In this document: piece by piece, positions 32,983 to 43,096 of the stretch | Numbering within the stretch: position 1 is the first letter of the stretch | Layout: the number at the start of each line of letters is the position of its first letter | Origin: Alistipes muris | Lineage (GTDB): Bacteria; Bacteroidota; Bacteroidia; Bacteroidales; Rikenellaceae | DNA: 64,000 nucleotides | Direction: 5' to 3' | NCBI RefSeq assembly: GCF_943193205.1 | Contig: NZ_CALPDD010000002.1 | Span: 62,001 to 126,000 of the forward strand | The notes under the pieces: model-generated | Databases searched by the model: none | What the model saw: the letters and a program-made list of their open reading frames with translations, nothing else | What the model was told of the DNA's origin: nothing | Program-made: the position numbers and the translations under genes

Positions 32983-34347
32983 ATGGCACGAACTATGCCC
33001 GGGCGGCGGAATATGTCTGTCCTGCTGGCGATCCATCTGCTGTGGAGCTGCTGCGCGCTGCCGTTGGTGACGCGCCAGCACCGCATACCCTCGTCGGCAG
33101 CCGCGTGGGCGGCCATCATCCTGCTGCTCCCGGTGGCGGGGACGCTGCTCTATCTGCTGGCCGGGTACCAGCGCCGCACACCTGTGCCCCGACGCTCCGA
33201 CCCGCCCGCCGACCCGGTAGGCAAACTGGTGTTCCACGGCTGCGGCACCCGCCCCACGCTCTGCAACCGGGTCGAACCGCTCCACAACGGCAACAACGCC
33301 TTCTCGGCGCTGATAGCCTCGCTGCAACACGCCACCCGCACCATCCACATGGAATACTACATCTTCCGCGACGACCGCATAGGCCGCACGATAGCCGAAA
33401 TCCTCATCCGCAAATCGCGCGCCGGAGTGGAAGTGCGGGTCATCTACGATGCGGTGGGCTCATGGCGGCTGAGCCGCAGGATGCTGCGCCGGATGCACGA
33501 AGCGGGCATCCGCACGGCCGCTTACGCCCCGCTGCGGTTCCCGTGGTTCCGGCCGGGCACCACGCGACGCAACCATCGCAAAATAGTAGTCACGGACGGC
33601 AAGGTAGCCTACATAGGCGGCATCAACATAGCCAAATATTACTTGGACGGCGACGACAGCGGCAAATGGCGCGACGAACACTTGCGGGTCGAGGGCGACA
33701 TCGTGGCCGACCTGCAACGGCTCTTCCTTGCGGACTGGGCCGCGGCGCGGGGCGAACGGCTCGACCCGGCGGACTACATCACCCCGCACACCGTCCGGGA
33801 ACGCACCTCCCTCCAACTGGCGTGGTCCGAAGAAGGCCCCTCGCGCCACACGATAGCCGAAGCGTTCGCCCTGCTGATTGCCCGGGCCCGCCGCCGGGTG
33901 CGCATCTGCTCGCCCTACTTCCTGCCGCCGACGCTGCTGCTCGACGCCCTGCGGATGGCGGCCCGCAGCGGCGTGAGGGTCGAAATCATGATTCCGACGA
34001 GCAGCGATTCGCACCTGACCGACCTGATTTCGGACACCTACGTCGACGACCTGCTCAACGCCGGAGCGGAGGTGTACCGCTACGAAAACGGATTTCTCCA
34101 CGCCAAGGTACTGATAGTCGACGACGAAACGGTCTCGATAGGGACGGCCAACATGGACTACCGCAGTCTGACGGCCAACATGGAAGTGACGGTGCTGATT
34201 CGCGACCGCGAAGTGGCCCGGAACATGGCCGCGACCTTCGACGCCGACCGCCGGAACTGCACGAGAATCGACGGCCGCACATGGCGCCTCTCCCCGCTGC
34301 GCCGGACTGCGGGCAACCTGCTGCGGCTGCTCTCGCCCCTGCTCTGA
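32983..34347 (+). CDS. cls: Cardiolipin synthase (phospholipase D superfamily)
   Basis: Cls condenses two phosphatidylglycerols to cardiolipin at the inner membrane. The 454-residue protein has two N-terminal membrane segments (about 11-30 and 41-62) and two HKD motifs: NHRKIVVTDGKVAYIGGIN near residue 200 and HAKVLIVDDETVSIGTANMD near residue 370. The length is typical. The ATG at 32983 is taken; ATGs five and ten codons later are possible. A TATTTTTC box at 32967-32974 would give a near-leaderless transcript, but its -33 box is weak. Confidence 0.93.
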   Translation: MARTMPGRRNMSVLLAIHLLWSCCALPLVTRQHRIPSSAAAWAAIILLLPVAGTLLYLLAGYQRRTPVPRRSDPPADPVGKLVFHGCGTRPTLCNRVEPLHNGNNAFSALIASLQHATRTIHMEYYIFRDDRIGRTIAEILIRKSRAGVEVRVIYDAVGSWRLSRRMLRRMHEAGIRTAAYAPLRFPWFRPGTTRRNHRKIVVTDGKVAYIGGINIAKYYLDGDDSGKWRDEHLRVEGDIVADLQRLFLADWAAARGERLDPADYITPHTVRERTSLQLAWSEEGPSRHTIAEAFALLIARARRRVRICSPYFLPPTLLLDALRMAARSGVRVEIMIPTSSDSHLTDLISDTYVDDLLNAGAEVYRYENGFLHAKVLIVDDETVSIGTANMDYRSLTANMEVTVLIRDREVARNMAATFDADRRNCTRIDGRTWRLSPLRRTAGNLLRLLSPLL

Positions 34348-34383
34348 CCGCCCCGCAATTCCGCCCGTCCGCACGGCAATAAT

Positions 34384-34604
34384 ATTTTTTGCTTTTCGTT
34401 AGGATAACGATACGGTCGGCCCCGTGTCGCCCGGAAAAAAACGCCCTGCCGGAACGAACGGGAAGACGGCCGGAACAAGCCCCTCCCTCGGGAGGGGTTC
34501 GGGGTGGGGTCAGACCTGAATACGCCGCGGAAGCGGCGGGAAAGACCCCGAGAAGCAAGAAACGGCCCGAACAACAGACGCCGATTATTTTTTGCTTTTC
34601 GTTA
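34384..34604 (+). repeat. Intergenic repeats: 18-bp direct repeat and REP-like hairpin before bamD
   Basis: The 304 bp between cls and bamD hold no gene. ATTTTTTGCTTTTCGTTA occurs at 34384-34401 and again at 34587-34604, where it forms the -33 region of the bamD promoter. Between them lies a CCCCTCCC/GGGAGGGG hairpin (34480-34497) followed by TTCGGGGTGGGG. It resembles a GC-rich repeat that I recall from many Bacteroidota intergenic regions. Confidence 0.6.
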
Positions 34605-34621
34605 ATTTATACGTAACTTTG
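34591..34621 (+). promoter_or_regulatory. Promoter of bamD-rpoZ-coaBC
   Basis: TTTG (34591-34594), a 19-bp spacer and TAACTTTG (34614-34621), 30 bp before the ATG. Confidence 0.8.
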
Positions 34622-34651
34622 CGCGATAAAGCGCCGTAAAAGATTCATGCG

Positions 34652-35470
34652 ATGAAGCAAACCCTCCTACATGCCCTCTGCGCCGCGGCCATCGCGGTCT
34701 CGCTCAGCGGATGCGGCGGCATGAACGCCGTACTGAAAAGCGGCCAGCCCGACCGGATCTACGCCATGGCGCTGGAATACTACGGCAAAGAGAAATGGCA
34801 GCGGGCCTCGACCCTTTTCGAGGGTGCGCAGCACTACTACATCGGCACGCCGCGCGAAGATTCGATTTCGTTCTTCAACGCCCGCTGCAAGTACAAGAAC
34901 CGCGACTACGAAGCCGCGGCACAGCTGCTGGACGACTTCCGCCGCAAATTCGGCCGCAGCGGCTTCATCGAAGATGCCGAGGGGATGTACGCCATGTGCT
35001 TCTACTACCTTTCGCCGGGTCCCACGCGCGACCAGACGATGACCGGGCAGACGCTGATGGCCATCAACGAATTCGTGTCGCGCTATCCGGAGAGCGAACA
35101 GGTCGACAACTTTCTGAACATCCACAAGGAACTCACGGGACGGCTCGAAGAAAAAGCCTATCTGAACGCCTACACCTATTATAAGATAGGCCGCTACAAA
35201 TCGGCCATCACGGCGCTGAAAAACGCGCTGAAGGAGTATCCCGACTCGAAACACCGCGAGGAAATCATGTTTCTGATCGTCGACGCGAGCTACCGTTTCG
35301 CCAGCAACTCCATCGCCTCGAAGCAGACCGACCGCTACCTGGCCATGATCGACAGTTTCCTGTCGTTCAAGGAAGCCTACCCCGAATCGGACCGCATGAA
35401 GGAGGCGGAGCGCATGGCCAAGCACGCCCGCGACTACCTGGACAGCAACAACAAAGACAACAACATATAA
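34652..35470 (+). CDS. bamD: Outer membrane protein assembly lipoprotein BamD
   Basis: BamD is part of the BAM complex that inserts beta-barrels. The 272-residue lipoprotein (lipobox VSLSGC, Cys21) contains TPR-like repeats (ALEYYGKEKWQRASTLFEGA; ARCKYKNRDYEAAAQLLDDF; YYKIGRYKSAITALKNALKE). It is followed 1 bp later by rpoZ and then coaBC, a conserved Bacteroidota order. Confidence 0.93.
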   Translation: MKQTLLHALCAAAIAVSLSGCGGMNAVLKSGQPDRIYAMALEYYGKEKWQRASTLFEGAQHYYIGTPREDSISFFNARCKYKNRDYEAAAQLLDDFRRKFGRSGFIEDAEGMYAMCFYYLSPGPTRDQTMTGQTLMAINEFVSRYPESEQVDNFLNIHKELTGRLEEKAYLNAYTYYKIGRYKSAITALKNALKEYPDSKHREEIMFLIVDASYRFASNSIASKQTDRYLAMIDSFLSFKEAYPESDRMKEAERMAKHARDYLDSNNKDNNI

Positions 35471-35471
35471 G

Positions 35472-35798
35472 ATGGAAATCAAGAAGAACATTCCCAACAA
35501 CACCGTCACGCGCAAACTGGTCGACCTGGACAAGGAGACGGGCAACATCTACGAAACAGTCAACATCATCGCCCGCCGCGCCAACCAGATTTCGACCGAG
35601 CTGAAGACCGAGCTCAACCGCAAGCTGGCCGATTTCTCGTCGCCGACGGACACGATGGAGGAGACCTTCGAGAACCGCGAGCAGATCGAAATCTCGCGCT
35701 ACTACGAACGGCTGCCCAAACCGGTCATCATCGCCACGGAAGAGTTCCTCGACGACGAACTTTTCTACAAGGAAAACAAACCCGAAACGGAGGCGTAA
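35472..35798 (+). CDS. rpoZ: RNA polymerase omega subunit (Rpb6-like)
   Basis: The 108-residue protein has the omega/Rpb6 core TVNIIARRANQISTELKTEL followed by an acidic tail. Bacteroidota omega proteins are usually annotated as Rpb6-domain proteins. Its position between bamD and coaBC supports the call. Confidence 0.88.
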   Translation: MEIKKNIPNNTVTRKLVDLDKETGNIYETVNIIARRANQISTELKTELNRKLADFSSPTDTMEETFENREQIEISRYYERLPKPVIIATEEFLDDELFYKENKPETEA

Positions 35799-35811
35799 CC
35801 CCCGACCGACC

Positions 35812-37041
35812 ATGCAGTCCGGGCAAGTAGCGTACCGAGCGCTGGAGGGACGGCGCATCCTGCTGGGCGTCACGGGGAGCATCGCGGCCTACAAGGCTGC
35901 CGCGCTCTGCCGGCTGCTCAAAACGGCAGGCGCCGAGGTGCGTGTGGTGATGACCCCGCTGGCCAAGCAGTTCATCACGCCGCTGACGATGGCCACGCTG
36001 TCGAAGAACCCGATTCTGGTGGAGTTCTTCGACCCCGAAAACGGCGCGTGGAACTCGCACGTCTCGCTCGGCGAATGGGCCGACTGCTACGTGATAGCCC
36101 CAGCCACGGCCAACACGTTGGCCAAGATGCGCACGGGCGTGGCGGACAACCTGCTGCTGACGACCTACCTTTCGGCCCGCTGTCCGGTGGCGGTCGCCCC
36201 GGCCATGGACCTCGACATGTATGCCCACCCGGCCACGCAGGAGAACCTGCGCGAACTGGCCGCACGGGGAGTGAAAATCGTGGAGCCGGGCGAGGGCGAG
36301 CTGGCGAGCGGACTGACGGGCAAGGGCCGCATGGCCGAACCGGAAGAAATCGCCGCCTCGCTCAACGCGCTTTTCGCCGCACGGACCGACAGCCCGCTGC
36401 GGGGCAAACGGTTCGTCGTGACGGCAGGTGCGACCATCGAAGCCATCGACCCGGTGCGCTTCATCTCAAACCACTCGACCGGGAAGATGGGCTACGCCAT
36501 CGCCGGAGAACTGGCCCGCCGCGGCGCCGAAGTGGTGCTGGTGAGCGGCCGGACCTCGTTGCCGACCCCTGCGGGAGTAAAGCGGCGCGATGTGCTGTCG
36601 GCCGACGAGATGTTCCGCGCGACGGTCGAAGCGTTCGCCGATGCCGACGGAGCCGTCATGTGCGCCGCGGTGGCGGACTACACGCCTGCCGAAGTCGCGA
36701 CGACGAAAATCAAGAAAAACGACGGCGAACTGACCCTCGCCCTGCGCCGCACGCGCGACATCGCAGCCCACCTGGGTACGCAGAAAGGCCGCCGCGTATT
36801 GGTAGGCTTTGCGCTCGAAACCGACCACGAAGCGGACAACGCCGAAGCCAAGCTGACCAAGAAAAATTTCGATTTCGTGGTGCTCAACTCGCTGCGCGAC
36901 CCCGGTGCGGGATTCGGCGGCGACACCAACAAAGTGACCTTCATCGACCGCCGCGGCCGCGAAGAACTGCCACTGCTGAGCAAGACGGAAGTCGCCGCAC
37001 GCATCGCCGGCCGAATCGAATCGCTGCTGACCAAGAACTGA
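35812..37041 (+). CDS. coaBC: Bifunctional phosphopantothenoylcysteine decarboxylase/synthetase
   Basis: CoaBC carries out the second and third steps of coenzyme A synthesis from pantothenate. The 409-residue fusion has the CoaC flavoprotein half (LGVTGSIAAYKAAALCRLL; catalytic His in SHVSLGEWAD; APAMDLDMY) and the CoaB half (VTAGATIEAIDPVRFISNHSTGKMG; KIKKNDGELTL). It follows rpoZ by 13 bp. Both halves look complete. Confidence 0.95.
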   Translation: MQSGQVAYRALEGRRILLGVTGSIAAYKAAALCRLLKTAGAEVRVVMTPLAKQFITPLTMATLSKNPILVEFFDPENGAWNSHVSLGEWADCYVIAPATANTLAKMRTGVADNLLLTTYLSARCPVAVAPAMDLDMYAHPATQENLRELAARGVKIVEPGEGELASGLTGKGRMAEPEEIAASLNALFAARTDSPLRGKRFVVTAGATIEAIDPVRFISNHSTGKMGYAIAGELARRGAEVVLVSGRTSLPTPAGVKRRDVLSADEMFRATVEAFADADGAVMCAAVADYTPAEVATTKIKKNDGELTLALRRTRDIAAHLGTQKGRRVLVGFALETDHEADNAEAKLTKKNFDFVVLNSLRDPGAGFGGDTNKVTFIDRRGREELPLLSKTEVAARIAGRIESLLTKN

Positions 37042-37103
37042 CCGGATTTTCCGGCCCCTTGCGGAAACGACCCCGATTTTCAATCAAGATAACAGCCGCC
37101 CGC

Positions 37104-37135
37104 TTTTCACCTTTCACTTTTCACCTTTCACTTTC
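37104..37135 (+). repeat. Short TTTTCAC-type tandem repeat, copy 2
   Basis: Alternating TTTTCAC and CTTTCAC heptamers immediately upstream of recN. The same kind of run precedes the gene at 59924 and follows the gap promoter region. Confidence 0.55.
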
Positions 37136-37140
37136 CGAAA

Positions 37141-38781
37141 ATGCTACGCCGTCTCACGGTCGAAAACTACGCGCTGATCGACACGCTCGTTCTGGAGCCC
37201 GACGCCCGGCTGAACATCATCACGGGCGAGACGGGCGCCGGAAAATCCATCCTGCTGGGTGCGTTGGGGCTGCTGCTGGGCGCCCGCAGCGACCTTTCGG
37301 CCGTCAAGGATACGACGCGCAACTGCGTGGTAGAGGGCACTTTCGACCTCGACGGGCTCGGGCTGGAACCCTTTTTCGAGGAAAACGACCTCGACTACGC
37401 GCCGCAGACCATCCTCACGCGCATACTGACCCCGGCGGGCAAAAGCCGTTCGTTCGTCAACGACCTGCCCGTGCAGCTGACGCAGCTGCGCGAACTGGGC
37501 ACACGGCTCATCGACATCCATTCGCAGCACCAGAATCTGATTCTTTCGTCCGAGGATTTCCGGATTTCGGCCCTCGACACCGTGGCCGGAAACGGCGGAC
37601 TGCTCGAACAATACCGCGCCGAATACGCGAAGATGACGGAGCTGAAACGGCAGCTCGCCGCCCTGCGCGAAGCCGCCGAAGAAGGGCGCCGCAACGAAGA
37701 ATGGCTGCGCTTTCAGACCGAAGAACTGACGGCCGCCGACCTCCGCGCAGGCGAACAGGCAGAAACGGAGGAGGAGCTGGCCGTGCTGGAGAACGCCGAC
37801 CGCATCGGCGAAGCGCTGGCGGGGCTGCGCAACGCCTTAGACACCGACGAAACGGGGGTGCTCTCGCAGCTCAAGACGGCAGAGACCGAGCTGGCGCACA
37901 TCGGCGAACACTATCCCGCGGCGGGCGAATACGCAGCCCGCATCCGCTCGGTCATCGAAGAACTCAAGGACATCGGCAGCTCGGCGGCGGCCGACAGCGA
38001 ACGCATCGACGCCGACCCGGCCCGGCTGGCCAAACTCTCGGCCCGGCTGGACACCCTGCTGGCCCTGCAACAGAAACACCGCGCGGCCGACGAATCGGAA
38101 CTGATTGCTTTGCGCGACCGCTGCACGGCGCAGCTGGCGGCCCTCGACCACGGCAGCGAAGCCCTCGAAGCGGCGGAAACGACGCTTCAGCAAGCCCAAG
38201 CCAAGGTCGGCACGCTGGCCGAACGGCTCCGCAAGGGACGCGCCAAGGCCGCTCCGGCTTTCGCCGAATCGGTCTGCGCGACGCTGGCCCGGCTGGGGAT
38301 GCCCGAAACGCAGTTCGAGGCGCGTCTGACCCCGACCGAACCCGGCCGCACGGGTGCCGATGCGGTGGAATTCCTCTTTACGGCCAACCGCAGCGCGGCG
38401 CCGCGGCCCATCGAAAAAATCGCTTCGGGCGGCGAACTCTCGCGCGTCATGCTGGCCATCAAAGCCCTGCTGGCCAGCCGGATGCAGCTGCCGACCATCA
38501 TTTTCGACGAAATCGACACGGGCGTCTCGGGCCGCATAGCCGACGCGATGGGCGACATCATCGCGCAGCTCTCGGCGACGATGCAGGTCATCGACATCAC
38601 CCACCTGCCGCAGGTGGCCTCGAAAGGCGCGGCCCACTTCGTGGTCTCGAAGCACGACGGCCGCACCGCCATCGCCCGGCTGACGGACGACGAACGCATC
38701 GCCGAAATCGCCAAGATGCTGTCGGGCAACACCGTGACCGACGCCGCGCTGGCGCAGGCCCGGATTCTGCTGGGAAAATAA
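37141..38781 (+). CDS. recN: DNA repair protein RecN
   Basis: RecN is an SMC-like ATPase that acts in double-strand break repair. The 546-residue protein has Walker A ITGETGAGKSILLGAL near residue 30, a central coiled coil (about 150-380), the signature KIASGGELSRVMLAIK and Walker B PTIIFDEIDTGVSG. The length and order are typical. It lies 99 bp after coaBC. Confidence 0.95.
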   Translation: MLRRLTVENYALIDTLVLEPDARLNIITGETGAGKSILLGALGLLLGARSDLSAVKDTTRNCVVEGTFDLDGLGLEPFFEENDLDYAPQTILTRILTPAGKSRSFVNDLPVQLTQLRELGTRLIDIHSQHQNLILSSEDFRISALDTVAGNGGLLEQYRAEYAKMTELKRQLAALREAAEEGRRNEEWLRFQTEELTAADLRAGEQAETEEELAVLENADRIGEALAGLRNALDTDETGVLSQLKTAETELAHIGEHYPAAGEYAARIRSVIEELKDIGSSAAADSERIDADPARLAKLSARLDTLLALQQKHRAADESELIALRDRCTAQLAALDHGSEALEAAETTLQQAQAKVGTLAERLRKGRAKAAPAFAESVCATLARLGMPETQFEARLTPTEPGRTGADAVEFLFTANRSAAPRPIEKIASGGELSRVMLAIKALLASRMQLPTIIFDEIDTGVSGRIADAMGDIIAQLSATMQVIDITHLPQVASKGAAHFVVSKHDGRTAIARLTDDERIAEIAKMLSGNTVTDAALAQARILLGK

Positions 38782-38792
38782 CCTTACTTCAT

Positions 38793-39422
38793 ATGGACCC
38801 TGTCCTCCAACTCGCGGCTGCGAACCGGCAGCGCGCGCAAGCCATCGTCGGCGAACTGCAAATAGAAGAAATCTGGCGCTCCGCAGGCGCCGAACCGCGG
38901 CTCGTAGGGTCGCTGCGCATGGGACTGCTGGTGCGCCACCGCGACATCGACTACCACATCTATTCGCCCCAACTGCGCCTTTCGGAGAGCTTCGCCGCCA
39001 TGGCCCGGCTGGCCGAAAACCCGCGCATCCGCCGCATCGAATTCGCCAACCTGCTCGACGCGCCGGACCGATGCCTGGAATGGCACGCGTGGTACGAAGA
39101 CGACGAACGGCAGCTGTGGCAAATCGACATGATCCACATGCAGGCAGGCTCGCCGTGGGACGGCTGGTTCGAGCGCATGGCCGACCGGATAACGGCCGCG
39201 CTGACCGACGAGACCCGCACAGCCATCCTGCGGCTGAAATACGACACGCCCGACGAACGGAAGATTCCGGGCATCGCCTACTACATGGCCGTCCTGCGCG
39301 ACGGCGTGCGGACATGGCCGCAGCTGGAAGAATGGCTGGCGGCACACCCGCTCGACGGCATCGTCGAATGGATGCCGGAAGAATCCCGGCACAGCGGAGA
39401 AATGACATGTCCGCGCGAATAA
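38793..39422 (+). CDS. Nucleotidyltransferase-fold protein of unknown substrate
   Basis: The 209-residue protein contains GSLRMGLLVRHRDIDYHIYS, the G-S-x(n)-D-x-D pattern of the polymerase-beta nucleotidyltransferase fold, and a conserved WQIDMIHMQAGSPWDGWFE. Bacteroidota homologues are sometimes mislabelled as phosphoglycerate mutase family proteins. It begins 11 bp after recN and ends before a terminator. The substrate and role are unknown. Confidence 0.7.
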   Translation: MDPVLQLAAANRQRAQAIVGELQIEEIWRSAGAEPRLVGSLRMGLLVRHRDIDYHIYSPQLRLSESFAAMARLAENPRIRRIEFANLLDAPDRCLEWHAWYEDDERQLWQIDMIHMQAGSPWDGWFERMADRITAALTDETRTAILRLKYDTPDERKIPGIAYYMAVLRDGVRTWPQLEEWLAAHPLDGIVEWMPEESRHSGEMTCPRE

Positions 39423-39430
39423 ACGCACGA

Positions 39431-39464
39431 ATCCCGGTCTGCAAACGCTGCAAACCGGGATTTT
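39431..39464. terminator. Terminator between two convergent genes
   Basis: ATCCCGGT / ACCGGGAT stem with a T run on the plus side. Confidence 0.75.
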
Positions 39465-39495
39465 CCATAAAGGCCGACATCTTCGGGGAGTCTTT

Positions 39496-40404
39496 CTATG
39501 GCCGTCGCCACCGCCCCATAAGCGTCTCGCCCTTGAAATAGATGACCAGCGAACCGACAATCACGAACATCCCCGCCACCGTACTGAAATGGGGATATTC
39601 GCCGGGCAGCATGGCCCAGCTCAACACGGCGCCCAACACGGGATTAATCAGACGGCACATATTGATGTCGCTGACCTTCGCACCCTCGCTGCGCAAAGCC
39701 ATGAACCAGAAACTGAACGCGAAGACCGAGATGAAGACCAGCACCCCGAGACAAAGATAGAATCCCGCAGGCTTCGCCCAGAACGGCTGGAAACCCTCCG
39801 CAACGACGCCCACGCCGTAAATCAGCAGACCGCCGAAAAACATCTGCACGGCATTCAGAAAAATCGGGTCGACGCGCCTTTTCTCCTCCGAAACCGAAAT
39901 CGCCGAATAACCTTGGAACAGAATGGAAGCCAGCAGCAGCACGATACCTCCGATGCCGCGCCAGCCGAGCGGCGCCCCGTCGCTCCCCGTCCCGACAATG
40001 AGCAGCAGCCCCGCAAGGCTGACCAGCAGACTGACCGCCTTGCAGCGGTTGAGACGGTCGTTGCTGGCCACAAGGTGGGCGAGCAGCACGTTGACAAGCG
40101 GGGTGAGCCCCATGACGATGGAACCGATGGCTCCGCTGACGAAGTCGACCCCGAAGTAGAAAGCCGTATAGCCCAAGAACATGTTGATGAGAATCAGGTT
40201 GCCGAAAAGCCTGCAGTTCCGCACGATTTCGCGCCCCATGCCGCTATGCCACGTATAGGCGAAGAGAATGATACCGACGGTGACGAACCGCAGTCCGGCA
40301 AAATTCATCGGCGTGAACCCGTAGCTCAGCCCCTGCTTGATAAACGGATTGACAACCGCCCACAGCACCGACGCCAACACGGCGTAAAGAATTCCTTTTT
40401 TCAT
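39496..40404 (-). CDS. DMT-superfamily permease (EamA domains)
   Basis: The 302-residue protein has about ten hydrophobic segments in two EamA repeats, starting MKKGILYAVLASVLWAVVNP. The DMT family covers metabolite and drug exporters; nothing in the context shows the substrate. The chosen ATG is 21 bp after the -7 box TACCTTTG (40433-40426). The upstream open frame crosses the promoter and is rejected. Confidence 0.88.
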   Translation of the reverse strand: MKKGILYAVLASVLWAVVNPFIKQGLSYGFTPMNFAGLRFVTVGIILFAYTWHSGMGREIVRNCRLFGNLILINMFLGYTAFYFGVDFVSGAIGSIVMGLTPLVNVLLAHLVASNDRLNRCKAVSLLVSLAGLLLIVGTGSDGAPLGWRGIGGIVLLLASILFQGYSAISVSEEKRRVDPIFLNAVQMFFGGLLIYGVGVVAEGFQPFWAKPAGFYLCLGVLVFISVFAFSFWFMALRSEGAKVSDINMCRLINPVLGAVLSWAMLPGEYPHFSTVAGMFVIVGSLVIYFKGETLMGRWRRP

Positions 40405-40466
40405 GATTGGCCCAAAATTCCGCCGCAAAGGTAACAAAAGCGAACGCAAAACGGAGCTTGCCGAAC

Positions 40467-40520
40467 AAAAAAGAGCGAGACGGATGCGCCGTAGCAAATA
40501 CGCACGCTCCGTCCCGCTCG
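40467..40520 (-). terminator. Terminator of groES-groEL
   Basis: A long imperfect stem (GAGCGGGACGGAGCGTGCG on the minus strand with its partner), then TTTTTT (40472-40467). Confidence 0.8.
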
Positions 40521-40560
40521 GGGAAAAATGCGGAAATATCCGCCTATGAACCGACGGCTC

Positions 40561-42198
<1,638 letters not shown>

Positions 42199-42204
42199 TT
42201 AAGA

Positions 42205-42474
42205 TTAGATGATTGCCAAAATATCGTTCTGCTTCATGATGAGGTAATCGGTGCCGTCGATCTGAATCTCCTGCCCGGCATACTTGCCGTAGAGGACCTG
42301 ATCGCCCGCCTTGACCTCCATTTTGACCTCCGAAGTACCGGGGCCGACGGCGATGACCTTGCCTGCAAGGGGTTTTTCCTTGGCCGTGTCGGGAATGATG
42401 AGGCCCCCGGCCGTTTTCTCCTCCGCGGGATTCGGCAGAATCAGCACGCGGTCCGATAAAGGTTTTACGTTCAT
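42205..42474 (-). CDS. groS: 10 kDa co-chaperonin GroES
   Basis: This is the lid of the GroEL chamber. The 89-residue protein has [20 protein letters not shown], the mobile-loop region [18 protein letters not shown] and [16 protein letters not shown]. It is the first gene of the operon; the promoter region contains interleaved inverted repeats (42560-42608). Confidence 0.97.
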   Translation of the reverse strand: MNVKPLSDRVLILPNPAEEKTAGGLIIPDTAKEKPLAGKVIAVGPGTSEVKMEVKAGDQVLYGKYAGQEIQIDGTDYLIMKQNDILAII

Positions 42475-42559
42475 AATCTTTGCTGTTTATTTGGTTTTTA
42501 GATGTCTTGTACGTGCACAGGCAACTCCCTATCCATCAATCGGTGTGCCAACCCCTTTT

Positions 42560-42608
42560 TGGCAGGCGCGACGTGACAAAGCTACAGCCCGGACTGCCAT
42601 TTTGTCAC
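42560..42608 (-). promoter_or_regulatory. groES-groEL promoter with probable heat-shock operator
   Basis: The -7 box TAGCTTTG lies at 42584-42577 on the minus strand. Two interleaved inverted repeats surround it: TGGCAG (42560-42565) with CTGCCA (42594-42599), and GTGACAAA (42573-42580) with TTTGTCAC (42601-42608). Together they form two facing copies of a GTGACAAA-N3-CAG-like site. A dedicated regulator is inferred. Confidence 0.5.
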
Positions 42609-42644
42609 CCACGGGCGGCGACCGACGATTTTTCGGCGCTTTTA

Positions 42645-42676
42645 TTTGGCGAAAGCGAAAAAACGTATTACATTTG
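42645..42676 (+). promoter_or_regulatory. Promoter of tRNA-His
   Basis: TTTG (42645-42648), a 20-bp spacer and TACATTTG (42669-42676), 31 bp before the tRNA. Confidence 0.8.
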
Positions 42677-42706
42677 CATCCCGATACGGCATCGCGCCGT
42701 AGAGAT

Positions 42707-42784
42707 GGTGGATGTAGCTCAGTCGGTTAGAGCGTCGGATTGTGGTTCCGAAGGTCGAGGGTTCGAGCCCCTTCTTCCACCCCA
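42707..42784 (+). tRNA. tRNA-His (anticodon GTG), CCA encoded
   Basis: Cloverleaf: acceptor GTGGATG/CTTCCAC (with one U-U mismatch), D-arm with AGCTCAGTCGGTTAGAGC, anticodon stem TCGGA/TCCGA around TTGTGGT (GTG = His), T-arm GAGGGTTCGAGCCCC. The extra G at position -1 opposite discriminator C is the histidine identity element. CCA is encoded at 42782-42784. Confidence 0.95.
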
Positions 42785-43062
42785 TTTTTCAAGAACAAGG
42801 CGTCCAATTTTGTTGGACGCCTTTGCTATGTCGGGATGCGGTCAAGCCAAGTCCGGACTTCCTTGTCGCATCCCGACAAAAACGCTTCCTGCGGAAGCCG
42901 TTCTTTTTTCCGAAGCACCTCTCACGGATAGGGGTTGCGGGGCGAAAAGATTTCCATTTCAATGGCCGCCCCGCGACTGCTGCGCAGTTCGAGCCCCCTC
43001 TTCCACCCCCATTTTTCAAGAACAAGGCGTCCAACAAAATTGGACGCCTTTGTTTTGTCGGG
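42762..43062 (+). repeat. tRNA-His 3'-end duplication flanking 225 bp: integration-like scar
   Basis: A segment starting in the T-loop (TTCGAGCCCC...) and running through the acceptor 3' strand, CCA, ATTTTTCAAGAACAAGG and the terminator stem occurs at 42762-42835 and again at 42988-43062. Such a duplication is what remains when an element integrates into a tRNA 3' end. The 150 bp between the repeats holds no gene, only a GTCGGGATGCG/CGCATCCCGAC hairpin. The two terminators (42799-42821; 43026-43048) have identical stems, but their loops are reverse complements (TTTTG and CAAAA). Confidence 0.7.
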
Positions 43063-43096
43063 TAAATCGCGGATCAACCGATGACCTGCCTGCGAA

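Noticed and set aside
36048..38792. A long plus-strand frame through coaBC and recN that runs into the 209-residue nucleotidyltransferase-fold gene
   Set aside because: Only the part from 38793 is protein-like. The upstream part is an out-of-frame Arg/Gly-rich reading of coaBC and recN.
42534..42549. Sigma-54-type promoter TGGCACACCGATTGAT upstream of groES
   Set aside because: It has the TGGCAC element but lacks the critical GC of the -12 box, and a better TAnnTTTG box with surrounding operators is present at 42577-42584.
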